DNA of 64,000 nucleotides from Fusarium oxysporum f. sp. lycopersici 4287 (lineage: Eukaryota; Ascomycota; Sordariomycetes; Hypocreales; Nectriaceae): contig NC_030995.1 in assembly GCF_000149955.1 (NCBI RefSeq), forward strand, positions 248,001 to 312,000, in the 5' to 3' direction. The translations under genes and the position numbers were made by a program. The notes under the pieces are model-generated. The model searched no databases, had not been told where the DNA came from, and worked only from the letters and a program-made list of their open reading frames with translations. Of this stretch, positions 43,736-55,721 are shown piece by piece. The first letter of the stretch is position 1. Each line of letters starts with the position of its first letter.

Positions 43736-44214
43736 TCATTCATCCTTTGAGCCACTTGCTTCACCTCCGCTCTGCGCCTTAAACTCATTGATAGCCTTCT
43801 CAGTAACCCTCATAGCCTCCAGCCCAACAGGAGCACCAAGATAAATCATCGACTGCAAAACCGCCTCTCGAATCTCAATCTCCGTCAAGCCATTTCGCAT
43901 AGCTCCCTTGGTATGTAAAGTCAATTCCGGCCATGCCTTTTGAGCCGTCAAAAACGCCAATGCTATAAAGTCGTCAGAAATGGTAAGTTGATATAATCGC
44001 ATCACTTACTGAGAAGACTTCTCTGCTTTCTATCAAGGCCAGGTCGCGTCCATACATTTCCCCAAGCATATTCTGTGATGAGTTCTTGCGCGGGTTTCCA
44101 GTATTCGTTGTCGAGACTTGCGACGGCTTTGGAGACATATTCTTCGCCGAGAACTTCGCCGCGGACTTTGAGGCCCTTTTTGAAACCTTCGCTGAATTCT
44201 TGACTTTGAGACAT
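43736..44214 (-). CDS. Carboxymuconolactone decarboxylase-like protein
   Basis: Two exons (44214-44010 and 43962-43736) encode 143 residues, the normal length of single-domain CMD proteins. Visible family features are [20 protein letters not shown], then [20 protein letters not shown] and the helix [20 protein letters not shown] with the terminal Ala-rich helix. CMD decarboxylates gamma-carboxymuconolactone in aromatic breakdown. Related proteins act in secondary metabolism or as AhpD-like peroxidases. The Cys pair of AhpD is absent, which argues against a peroxidase. Its neighbours (dimeric-barrel protein and Zn2Cys6 regulator) suggest a small catabolic or metabolite cluster, as an inference. 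Confidence 0.87.
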
Positions 44215-44634
44215 GATTTGAGATTGTGAAGTGGATGCAGAATGTTGATGCCAGAGGGTTGAACTGTCCGTTGACGTTGTTATATACTTTGAGGACGGAG
44301 GTCCTTCTCCGTGCCCGGGGACTCCGCAACCGGAGCACCCGGCTGTAAACGGCGGTGCCGGTTATAGAACCTGTAACTCAGAATGATGTCTTACCCAATG
44401 CAATTTCAACAAATACCCATTCATAGCATACCAAAAAGAAGAAGCTGTATTACTGATAGATTAAGACTCAAGAATCTTCAATTTCATAGAATAATGATCA
44501 ATCAGGAGTATTACATACAAAGACACCGATTTATAGCAGTAAACCGTGTTTCTCACAGCATCATCGAACATCAGTACGTTATAGTAAATTATAAAAGACA
44601 AGAATACCATTACTCCGAACAACTAGATCCCAAA
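44215..44634. other. Intergenic region between minus-strand genes
   Basis: The 5' flank of the CMD-like gene and 3' flank of the giant NLR-like gene. A plus-strand open frame here only reads antisense to the giant gene. Confidence 0.5.
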
Positions 44635-47600
44635 TTACACGTTTGTCGACGAAGTAGAATAAGCACAGCTGTCATCATCATCCTCCATTCCCATCTCAAC
44701 TCTCCAATCTTCGGGCGCACACCAAACATCCAACGCATCCTCATTCACCTCAACCTCATCCAAGCCAGCCCAAGTATCGAGATCCAAGATATCTCCCACA
44801 TCATGCGAAGAAGTAGATACTGAGATCAATTGCTTCACCTTTGAGGTGATCTCCTCGAGGTAATCCATGTTCTGCTCCAAATGCCATGAGTAATCCTGCC
44901 CAACGGTAGCGTACCCGTTCCTGAGGAATTGCAGTTGGTCTAGGTAGAAGGCCACAGCTTCATTTTGTGATCCTGGAGAAGTCAAGTCGTCCTCCCATGT
45001 CGCAGCGTCCTTGAGCATGAGGAATCTCACGTCAATAGCAGAGGTACGATGTCCTAAACTCTCGTGCATGGACGCCAGAAGCCTCATGCAGCTCATTGCC
45101 ATAGAGTGGTTGGCGCCATATACATCCTTGAGATTATAGCTGATGTCCTCAAGAAGAGTGAAGGCTGCATTATGTTCTCCACAGGCGAAGTGAACCTCTG
45201 CAAGTCGCTTGCCAATGGCGATTGTGGTGGTGGGCTCGAGGTTGAAGTCGTAGTGGTCGCGCGAGTTCCATAGAAGTTCGAGGATGCGCTGTACAACGAT
45301 TAGTATAAAAGCACATAGCTGGGGATTGTTACTAACCTTGAGAGTAGCGTAGTCGTTTTGCTTGCCGGCTATGCTGAGGATGCATGTAAGATGGCTGACA
45401 CTTAACACGCTCAGGTCAATGTCAGAAGTATAGCTCATAGCCAATACTCCCAACTGCGTAGCCAGTTCTTCAATCAAGCCACCGAGAGAAACGTCGACTT
45501 CAATCTCAGAGATCTTGTACAGCAAGGTACTCAACTTCAGAAGCACAAGCGCAGAGGAGCTATCGTCGCTATCGGCTCCGCCTTCACTGTACTCAAAGAC
45601 CCATTGCGACAAGTAGAAACACGCCTTGTGAGAACCCGCATCGCCCATCTGCTGAATGAGTACAAAGGCATCCTCCAAAAGCGACGCGGAAATGTCTTGT
45701 TCAGAGGATGAAGCAAGGATGGCTTGGAAGAGATGATATGTCGAGCTACCCTTGCCCTCTGCTCGTTCCAGCATGCGACAGAACAATTTCCAGAGCTCGT
45801 CTTGGATAACGCCAGCCTCGGAACGTAGATTGTAAGATTCGAGATGCTGGATCAGTCTTGAGCCAGTGGTCAAGAGATTGCCAAGCTGGTCATTTTGCTG
45901 ACCCGCTCGAAGCCACGCCTCATAAAGCGCTGTCTCAGCAACGACTCGCGTCAAGATGTCACCGAAGAGGCTTTCGGTCTTTTTCCTGGAGAGTTCCTCC
46001 ATAGCATACACAAGAACCAGGCATCTTCTGTCATAAGTCACAGAACGCTTGTGCTTGTTCTCTAGGTACGCTTGTCCGCAGAGACCTTGAGGTTGTTGCA
46101 ATCGCGCGATTTCGGAGCGAATGGTCTGCAAGAAGACCAGGTTTCCATGGCTGACGCCAAGAAGCTTGTACATGGCGCTAAAGTGCTCTGCCAGATGGAA
46201 CAGCTTTCTAGGGTTCGTCTCCTTTTTCAAAACTCCTAGAATGACCTCTTCTAAGGTAACTGTGGCTTGCTTCTTGTTCTCAACAGTGAGGTTCACGACC
46301 CAGAAGTCGACGACCTTCCTTAGGCTGGAGATGCTGCGCTCATGACCGTAGCCGTACTTCTTTGCGCATTGCCTCCAAGACTTGATGAGAATGATCTCCG
46401 CTCTGTCGTGGAGAAGAGGCTTGCTTGACATAAGAACACTCAATCGCTCCTCAACGAGGCGTAAAATCTCGATGAACGCCTCATCCGAGCCCGACAGACC
46501 CAGGCAGATCTCGTTCAGCTCGTCGTATATATCGACAGCCTCACGAAGAGTTGTGTCATCCATCTCAAGAAGCTTGGTCAGTTCAAGCGACGCCTTGAGA
46601 TACCAAATATCTTGTCGTCCCAGATCGGACAGCATAATGGTCCTCAGCTTGCGAGCCAGCCGCACGGCGATGGAGACACTGCCAACGGAGAGTAGTGTCT
46701 GGGAGTAGCCGATGTAAATCTCAAATCCTCGGGCAGCGTCCATCGATACATGGTGTCGCAAGTCAGCATAGTACGACCAGAGACGCTCGTACCGACGGAG
46801 GAGAATAGTATAGCTCTCCCGCTTGCCCTTGCCTCTCTGACTCTTGCACAGAGCGAGAAGACCTTCGATGAGAACGATGATTGAAGCGACATCGTCCTCG
46901 TCTGGCTCCTCCTCAAAGCAATCACAAATTTCGTCGTCGTCTTCGATGACGGTGCCGAGATGAAGGCTCAGGCGGACAATCGCAGCAGCAACGTGAAGTG
47001 TGAATGAGTGGGAATGACCCAGGTGAGTTCTGCAATCGCCAACGATGGACTTCCAGAACTCGAGAGCCTCAAGATGAAAGCCGGCATCTTCAAGGGCACC
47101 AGAGAGGACCAGGGCAATATCTTGGCTTGAAGACTGCCAGAGGAGCACGCTTTGCTTGCAGCACTTGACGATGGACTGAATCAGGATGTCTCCCTGACTG
47201 ATTTGCTCAGTCAGCCTGTACATCTGAGCCATGATGATGGCAATCTCAACGCGCTCGCGAGTAAAGGTCTTGGGAAGATGCAGCTTTCCCCCATCTATAA
47301 GTACCTGCGGCCAGAGAACCTCGAGACTCTTGCGACAGATGCTGATAGCTGCTTTCCACTCTCTTCGCGAGCGATGCAGATGAGCCAAGTCTCTGCACAA
47401 AAAGACCGTGTCTGATCCGATGTCTCCATGACCTGAAGTGGAATGGAGAATGCTGTCTAGAATGTTGAGCCACAAGAAGTCCTCGATGGGGTTCTTGACG
47501 CCCTTGTAGCAGACGATGAGAGCAGAGTAGACCTGTAGCATTTCCTCAAAGTGGTCATGAGAAGGTAGCTGATGGATCTCGTAGAGAACGCGAAGGATGC

Positions 47601-50600
47601 TCAATGCTTCCTGGTTCTTCTCCAATCGGAGGAGAAGCTGTGCGATTTCTCGAAGGTTGACCAGTGTGGTTACCTCGCACCGGCGGTCCGTTGTAACAAA
47701 CCTGGAGACTGAAGTCCAGAATGACACCAGCGTCGTGCTAGCTTCCTTCTCGAGAGATAAGTCGCGCAGCTTTGTAGCCAACTGAAGAGTGACGGAGGTA
47801 AAAGCAACCAGGATGGCACCGTGGTTATTGTTCTCCTTGTTCAATTGCCCCTGAAGCAAACTCCACAGCTGCTGAAGAGCACCTTTGGACGCGCTAGACA
47901 TACCGCGGTCTTGGTAGTGTCGAACAATACGAGTAATGGCAGAGAGTGCTGCATCCGTCCACGTCTCCAGAGTTGGAGCAGCGTCGAAGACATCTTGGCA
48001 TAACTGTTGCGCGGCAGCCATATCATCAGCGTGCTCAAGCGCATCAATAAGCACGTGGAACAGATCAAGGGTCTTGCTTGCGAAGAGGCCTCTGGTTCTG
48101 CAGCACGCAACATACATATCGTGCAGGGTCTCTGCAGCCTCAGCGAACCGCATCTCCGCCTTGTACAGCTCCGCCAGCCTCTGAGCGACGGCGAGTGTCT
48201 GATCGTGACTCTCGCCAAGCTCCCCTCTCAGAACTCGCCAAAGGTACTTGTACACCTTGGAGCTCTTTGAGGATAGTGTCGTGTGCGGCTTGACCAGAGA
48301 CATAATGTACTTGGCACCAGCGGTAGCCTGAGGGCTGGGGTCTTCGAAGGTGAGAATGGCTGCTTCAAAAGCTTCCACTAGCTTCTCAATACTGATGGTG
48401 TGACGAAGATCCGAGTGAGCAAGATTGATCAATGTTTGGATCACCGACTTGGCATTTGCACCAAAAGCGGCCTTTCGTAGGGCGAGGATCTTGGTAAGTC
48501 GCATATTTGTCGTGATACTGTCGCCTTCAGATCGGAGGAAGTGCCACTCGGCCAGGGTCATCAGGACTGAGTCAGACATCTTGGAGGATACTTCAGCGGG
48601 AAGATGTCGTGAGAGTTTCTCTGAAGAAGAAAGCGACTTCTCATAATGTTCGTACCAATTCCGAACGGCATATGCCATTAGCGGGTCAAAGTCCTTGTAC
48701 GGAGCTGCAGTAGCCCATTGGGTCTGCGCAACGTTCTGGAAGACAATATCGACCTTGTCTTGCTGCAGGTGTTTCTTGGCATGCTCAAGACAGTCAATTG
48801 CAACCCGTCGATGAGCCAGGTTCAGAGATAGAGCAATCTTGCCGTGTATAGCAAGATGATGCATCTTCGCCTGGACAACAGAGTCGACAAATTGGATGCG
48901 ACCGCTGCGAATGGTGATAATACTGGCAAGAGGAGAGTTGGAGCTCACGGACCGGCCGGAACGGATTCTTCTGAGCCAGTTGCTCATGGTAACAGAGCCG
49001 TAGCGCTCCATCTCATCGACCTGGATAGCTCTTTTCCCGACCAGAAGCCATGAAAGAAGAGACTGCATATCGGGGTTTGAGTAGTCAATCTTGAGAAGCA
49101 TATTATCTAGGATTCCCTGAACAGTCTTGGGCGTCTTGCAGATGATACCTGTCATACGGCCCAGATCATGCTCAGCCTCTAGCAGTCGAAGGATGAGCTT
49201 GGCTTCCAGTAGAGATGTCCATTGACGTTCTGCGATATGCTTCTGCAGCTCCCTCTTCATCTCAGCTGAGAGGAATGAGAGTATTGCTGATGTTGAGAGC
49301 GCCATCTGCATAAAAGACCTGGCATTTCTGCGAATATCCATTCGAGACAGGGTGTAGATTTGAGTGCCCGAAATGGACCTCGCCGAATCAGCATCAGCCA
49401 ATGCAAGACACCGAATATTCTCGCACTTTGATGTAAGTACCTGAAGCTTGGCAAGGAACTTGGAAGAGACATCAGTTCCATGGCTGTCAATTGTGTTGAT
49501 GACAATCGCCACGTTTCCGCTAGCCTTGGAACAACGGTCTCCGATAAGTTCCCACAGCAGGTCTTCTGTCTTCTCCGCTGACTCAGTCTCGCTGCGCTTC
49601 CTGACTGTGTTAATGGCATCTAACAGACCAGTATCGCCGATGGACTGATCAAGTAATTGGGACAGAAGCGCTTTGAGAAGACGAATGGAAGAAGAACCTT
49701 GTGTCGCAGACGTAACTGATGCGCGAAGCAGCTTTGCGTCCAGAGACAAAGACAGTTGTAAGCGCTCAATAATGTTGGACACGAGCTCTTGCTCTCCGTA
49801 ACCAGCGTCTCCGGCGACAAGTAATAGTCTGGATGGGGTCTTGAAGAACTGGACGACGACAGGCTCAACGCAGTCGAAGACGAAGGAGTGGCCATGCTTG
49901 CTTCCGTAATGGCCTCGGGAGAAGCCATGACTGCAATGACCATGGCCACTGCCGTTTAGCCAGTCTTGCACAGGCCCATGGCAGGTCCCAAGCGAACCGT
50001 CAGAACTGCCCTTGAACGACAGGATCCAGAGTTCCTCGCACGCTTGATGCGCAGCCAGGGACAATGAAGCCAGGTCTGCCTCGAAATATTGCTCGATCTG
50101 AAGGATAAACGACGACGAGGTACGGGAACCGGCTGTAGATTGGTTAGCTTGCTGACTAAATGTGAACGGTTGTAGCATGAGATACCCACCCTTGTTAATC
50201 TCATCCAGTATGTCAATGAATCCCAAGCAAATCTGTTGCAACGACTGAAGCACCTTGGACAAACAACTATAAAGCTTATCCGACGATACGCCCTCAGGCA
50301 CCGAGGCTCTCACATGCTGAATTGTAACACTGGCTCGGTGGAAAACAGCAAGCAAGTTATCCAGCGCCGTGCTAGCACTAGTAAGCTTTCCCTGCATCGA
50401 AAGAGCAAGCTCGCAGCTGGAATAGAACATGGAGGCGACACTTTCAGCATCAGATCCATGAGTCTTCATAAGCGCCACAAAATCGGCGATGCGCTCGGCT
50501 GAAGACTGGACTTGCTTTAGACGTCTGTCGACAAGACTCCATTGATGAGGGACGAGTCTCATGCGTGTCTTGTCAATGAGGTCAAAGACATGATGAATTG

Positions 50601-51256
50601 TAACGCGCTCTCGTGTAGCGGGAAGTGTGCATGTCATGCGCAGCTCTCGTAGAGAACTGTAAGCTCTAACCATGCGCTCTTCTGTGGAAAGGGCTTTATT
50701 GGACTGACTGCTAACAGCGCGTCGTCCGACAAAACTGCCCGAAGTAGTTGTAGTTTCACTAGACATTGTACGCCTTGTAGATAGAGGCTGCGAGTCATTG
50801 CGACTGTTGCGCTTTGGCAAGCTGATGTGAACTCTTCGAATGGTGGTGCTATCGGCATCGTTCTTGGCAAGGCTGTTATCAAAGTCTTTGGAGCCATGGC
50901 TCAAGTCTCTGGTTTTCTGTCCCGAGATGGATCTGCGACCTTGGGGACGTAATGGTGCTGGTCTTGTTTGTAATCGCCTGTCTAAAACGGTGTCGATGGT
51001 GAGGTCTGCTTCGGAAGTGTCGACCTCATCATCGAAGACGAGAAGTGAATCTTGTACTGGCTGGACACGTTCTTCGCTGTGCTCAGAGCCTTCTGAGGGT
51101 GACTCTGGACCAAGCTCTGTGATGTCTACCACGGGCTCTGCAGTCTTTGGAAGTTGCGACGCAACTTCTTCTGCTTCTGCCATAAGAGTTAGCATCAATT
51201 GCCGTGATCAATGAATTGGAGATCAGTGGTGGTCACTTACGAGGAGACTGCAGCAT
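44635..51256 (-). CDS. Giant NLR-like protein with degenerate NACHT P-loop and TPR-type repeats
   Basis: Four exons (51256-51241, 51176-50190, 50132-45337, 45288-44635) give 2150 residues. Exon 1 codes only MLQSP plus one base. The first intron has a GTAAGT donor, TGCTAAC branch and GCAG acceptor. The second and third (57 and 48 nt) are in frame and lack stops, so the sequence reads open through them. Residues 1-150 are disordered and charged. About 150-340 is helical, like the N-terminal regions of fungal STAND proteins. Near residue 440 the sequence LLVAGDAGYGEQELVSNIIE occupies the Walker A position but lacks the GKS/T. A Walker-B-like hydrophobic strand GNVAIVINTID follows. From about residue 850 to the end there are many helical pairs resembling TPR repeats (LRDLSLEKEASTTL, AAETLHDMYVACCRT). 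The likely role is a receptor-like scaffold; ligand unknown. Confidence 0.75.
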
Positions 51257-52291
51257 TGCGACGACTCTGGCACGGTCTCAACCTCACTTAAGCTTGACTT
51301 CTTCGTGATTCCTAAACGTTGTAAAATGAGATGATAGAAATCTTGAAGGAAAAGGCAGGCGATGGATGGATGGATGGATGCGATTGAGAATGGGGATGCG
51401 TGCGCAATGCTGCAAGGAAGTCAGTCACTTGCATCGCTTTATCGAAACAGGCATCGGATTCAATTCCTCGTAACGCAGCCACTCTATTCATGTTTATTTT
51501 TCGATAGTTCCATTTCAGCTGCATCATGTTCTGTCTAGACTGGTCTGGGTGTGGAGGGAGCTAGCAATCGGGTGTAAGTCGCACCATCTGAGGCAATGTA
51601 CTGTGCTTAGTATCGCACACGGAGTACGGGGGAGTGCAAGACACGCGGCATCGGTAGCGCTCCCTTCGGCATTACAGGGGCCTTGTCCCCTGAAGTTCGC
51701 GTGCTGTGCAGCCTAACTTAGTCTACTGGGCTAGATCAACGCGCTAATGCAGTCCCTGGGACTCAGCACACATCGGAGACGCCTCCCAATTAACCCCGCC
51801 ATCAAAGTAACGCTCCGACTGAAGGCTGGGATCAATATTTTCAGCTCGCAATATCAACAAGATACCGGAAAGATAGCATTCCGCACTCAAGGACTTAATC
51901 TAGAAGCTGTAGTCACAGTCACATCCAGGGGTCACCGATGCATAGTTTCAATGTCCCGTCGCAGTCACGAGCGGGGTGAAGTTCCAGGTGCGAGCATCGC
52001 CGAGACAAGCTCTCGGTAGCCTCCCCAAGTTCTGCACTCTGAACCCGAGCTCTAATCGCCCGTAATGTGGTATACCAGGTAACGAAGCTCTTAGAAAGTG
52101 GCTACTGATGAAGACTGCGGGCAAAATGCTCCGTAGTTCGGAGGTCATTAGCGTATCAATACGAATGGGCTGTCTTACATGAGGAGACGTAGCTGAGTCC
52201 TTGAAATGGCCGGTCAAACACTGATGATGTGAAGAAACTCGAAAGAAATAGTGCAAACATATTATATGGAAACAGAATATACTAGCCAATA
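51257..52291. other. Intergenic region
   Basis: About 1 kb. It contains the promoter of the giant NLR-like gene with a GGATGGATGGATG repeat near 51365. No supported gene; several 60-115 codon frames overlap without domains. Confidence 0.5.
51361..51379 (+). repeat. Short GATG tandem repeat
   Basis: GATGGATGGATGGATG-type tetranucleotide repeat of four to five units in the presumed promoter of the giant NLR-like gene. Confidence 0.7.
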
Positions 52292-54854
52292 TCAAACTTG
52301 CTGATCTCGCTGAGCCAGATCTTGCCCAAGCAACTCGTTCATCTCTTCTGGGTTGTTTTCTTCTTGATCCCCATCCACACCCGTAGACTCTAAGAGCGCT
52401 TCCACCACGGCACCATTAACGTCCCAACATGGCCAATCCCAACAAATCGCCTCCAAAGACTTGTCGAGAAGTGCTTGGAAAAGCATAGAGTTCACTCTCC
52501 TCAAAGGATACAATTCCCGCCTCTCTACGACATGCTGCGCGAGATGGTATTAGCACTCAACCATGTTATTGAACGAAATGCATCGTGGCCTCTAACTCAC
52601 AGGTCTACTATTCGGGGTGTTCTCGTAGCGGTAAAGAAGTATGGGTGCTAGCCAAGTATATCGGTGGTGATCGTTTGCCATCCAATGTAGCAATGGCGCT
52701 TGCAGGAACGGATACATGATATCTGTCTTGACGACCACTGTATCGGTTTTGACGCCATTCTGTTTTACCGAGTGCAATGCAAGCCGTTTAACAAAGGCTT
52801 CATACCTGTTATATATCAGACACTTGTTCCTTGATCGATCTCACACAGTTATTTCCGTACCTCATCATGACTGTGTTGGTATCCGGGGTACCGAGGACCA
52901 GATTGTTGGCGACCTGGGAAGAGGCCAGAACTCCTCTATCAATTCCTCCATAGCTAAATGCTGACCTATGGAGCCACTGCTGTAATTAGCATTATATTCG
53001 AGAAACTCGACAGAGGCCTGCGTACCTCTGCAACCCTTCTTCTCTTCGCCTTCGCAGCGTCGGGGTAATATTCGGGATAGACTTTGGACATGGCCTGTAG
53101 ATGTCAGGGTAACTGGAACCATTGCGAGTGATGCCTCACGGGAATATCACATACCACGTTTGAAGAGAACCCGTTGTCAGCTACACACCTGTCCTGTGTC
53201 GGCTGCCTCTTGCCATTTCTCGCGGCGTCAACATAGACATTCTCGACATGGGTTACCGTCTGCTCTGTCTGCCCACATCTATTGAGCAGAGCCTGAAGCT
53301 GTTCAGCGCGAAGCATGTCAGGTTCAGGATACGGATCCTGCCAGAGTGGCTTATCATGCAAACCGCTGCAGAGAAATAGCTGTACTCGATAGTCCACCAT
53401 GATAACGTAGAGCCCTCCAGGATGCGCCTCGAGATTTACCCATCCCGGTCCCTGGGGTGCTTCGTTCTGGAATACGACGTTGTTGACGGAAAGGGTAGGT
53501 TTGAACTTTAGGCGTGGCGCTTCAACAACGCGTTTGACTCCCTGGAACACCTCTTCTCTCATGTTATCGAGATTGAAGCCGAAAATGCCCCGACCTTGGA
53601 GATATTTTTCTCCCACAACAATCTTGAACCCGTCTTCGAACATGTTCTGAAAGCCTTGGGGAATCACAGCATCCCAGTAGCGACCAAAAAAGTCTTTTGC
53701 CGCTAGCTTATCACCCTGCGACTTCCGCAATAGTTCTGTAAAGTTCATCAGTCCAGTCTCGGTTTCAAGGCAAAAGCATGGCTTACCTGCCCAGACGCGA
53801 AATACTTGAACATGGTCCAAGTCATCATTGTCAGAACTGAGGTTTTTGAAGAGCCTGGCAGCAAGGTTTTTCTCAGAGGTAGAACACTGAATACCTTCGA
53901 CGGTCCAGCAGCGGAATGTGAGCAATGATCGCCCTTGTCGCTGAGTCTGTTCATACTCCTGTTTGGCTCCCTCTCTCTGCTGCTTAGAAGTGCCCTTAGC
54001 AATGTTTCGAAGGATTCTGGCTCGGTTGATAGCCACGCTACAATCATCATAGTAAAAGTCTGGATCACCTCTCATACGGTGGTGTACCTCTTCAAGTCGA
54101 ATGAAACAGTCGCCTACCGCCGGCTCACGAGGTTTGTTCTGCGCGAGATACACAAACCGGTGATTGTCGTCTCTTTCAGGATAGTTGTTGAACCGACCGC
54201 GATACACGAGCAGTTTGTATGGGGCAAATGCTTGTGCCTGGTCAACGTTAGCTTTGCCATTGCCATATCTATGATACCGACGTATACAGATTACTTACTA
54301 ATCCTACATTGCATGTGCCTTCGATTTCCATTATTGCATCCATTCCGTACACTTTCTTATACCCAAGAACACTTCCTGCATTCGAGTAAGGCGCGCATGG
54401 TAAGAACTCATAGACGTCCCCCGTGGGCATGAAGCCTACGTTGCGATTAGCTCATGCCTTTTGAGGTGAGGAAGATAATACATACAGTCATACTTGAGAA
54501 CTTCAGTATAGCTGTTTAATCTCGCGAAATTGTAGTCCACGCGTTGGCAAGGTAAGGGCACGTTTTGTAATGGATAACCTGTCCATGGATGGATCAGTCA
54601 AAGCATTGGAGACCGGTTTCAATCATCGCCTTACACCCATTGGAAGGCTTTTGGGTCTTATCCTCCCTTGTCCCCCGCGGCTTGATATTGTTCCAATAGT
54701 CGCCGGTCAAATCTTTATACTTCTCCTTCTTCTTCCTTTTCTCCTCCGGCTTCCCTATCGGATGTCTTAATAGACTTGACTTGGTCTTTTCATCCGGATC
54801 ATCCGAACTCTCGTTTAGGAAGCCCATCTGAGGGTCATAGTCTGCGTGGTTCAT
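52292..54854 (-). CDS. Nine-exon gene, protein of unknown function
   Basis: Nine exons can be assembled: 54854-54635, 54578-54486, 54435-54299, 54237-53787, 53735-53155, 53094-53026, 52979-52861, 52805-52601 and 52534-52292. They sum to 2118 nt and 705 residues, all with GT-AG boundaries, one 51-nt intron being in frame. The N-terminus has a Lys-rich stretch (KPEEKRKKKEKYKDLTGDYW). The middle carries LLVYRGRFNNYPERDDNHRF, then DDCSVAINRARILRNIAK and EAPRLKFKPTLSVNNVVF. Conserved-looking C-terminal pieces are QVANNLVLGTPDTNTVMMRY and LHWMANDHHRYTWLAPILLY. I recall no named domain. The exactness of the exon sum supports a real gene. It sits between the NLR-like and DUF6603 giants. A nuclease-like or recognition role cannot be claimed from sequence. 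The start may be further upstream. Confidence 0.65.
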
Positions 54855-55721
54855 CTTCGTCGCGTTGGCTCGTTCGGAGAAGGAAAGAATTTTGTGAGTG
54901 CAGTCCGGCCACTGGTCTCTATAATTCAAATTGAAGATACTGATCTTAAACGACTTCTAGTAAGACTTTGAGAAGTTTCCGATATTGAGTTGCGCATACA
55001 AAGTGCTGTCTCGGCATTCGAGGTTTGGGATGATCGAGAAACGAAAAATGACACATTCGAAGACAGGGCAGGACAAGGCCGCTCCGAAAGAACCCCAGCA
55101 GGTCGAGACCCTTACTAGCCAGAGGGGCTCACGGGGGAGGGAATATCTAGACGGTATGGATACAGGCAGGAGTCGATAGTTCGTGGAGCTGCAGCTCAAG
55201 GGTGGGCACACACCCGGGGTACAAAAGAGGATTTGACTAGGGTGCAGGAAACAGGGCTTGCTGAAACAGACGCACTATTTCTCTGTGAAATATTCAGGTC
55301 TGGAACGAAGAGTATTGATCACAGGCCTAGACATGTCGCCGCCGGCTTCCCGGCACAGCATCGTTCTGTCTGGATATCCGGGGGATTTGGTCCATTGCAC
55401 ACGGCTCAAGGCTTGATTTCTCAGCGGTCTGCTCTCGTTTACTAGCTGAATGTTGAGCGTGGGCTTCTGTTTGATCATGGCTGCCTTTGTTGTGGCCTTG
55501 ATACCGAATTTGCGGCACGTTTCAGATAGCTTAGTGGTGCAGTTGATATCTACTATAGACTGGGACACATGCTGGGTGATGCGATATTACGCAGATAATG
55601 ATTTAAATGCATCAAAGAAAAACTAGCTGGCTCAAAGTGTGCGGATATACACAATCTCGAAAGCAACACAGAAAGAAATATGCGAACGTTGAAAACACGG
55701 CCTGTAAATCAGCAACTGTCC
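54855..55721. other. Intergenic region
   Basis: About 0.9 kb, the 5' flank of the nine-exon gene and 3' flank of the DUF6603 gene. Short open frames only. Confidence 0.5.
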
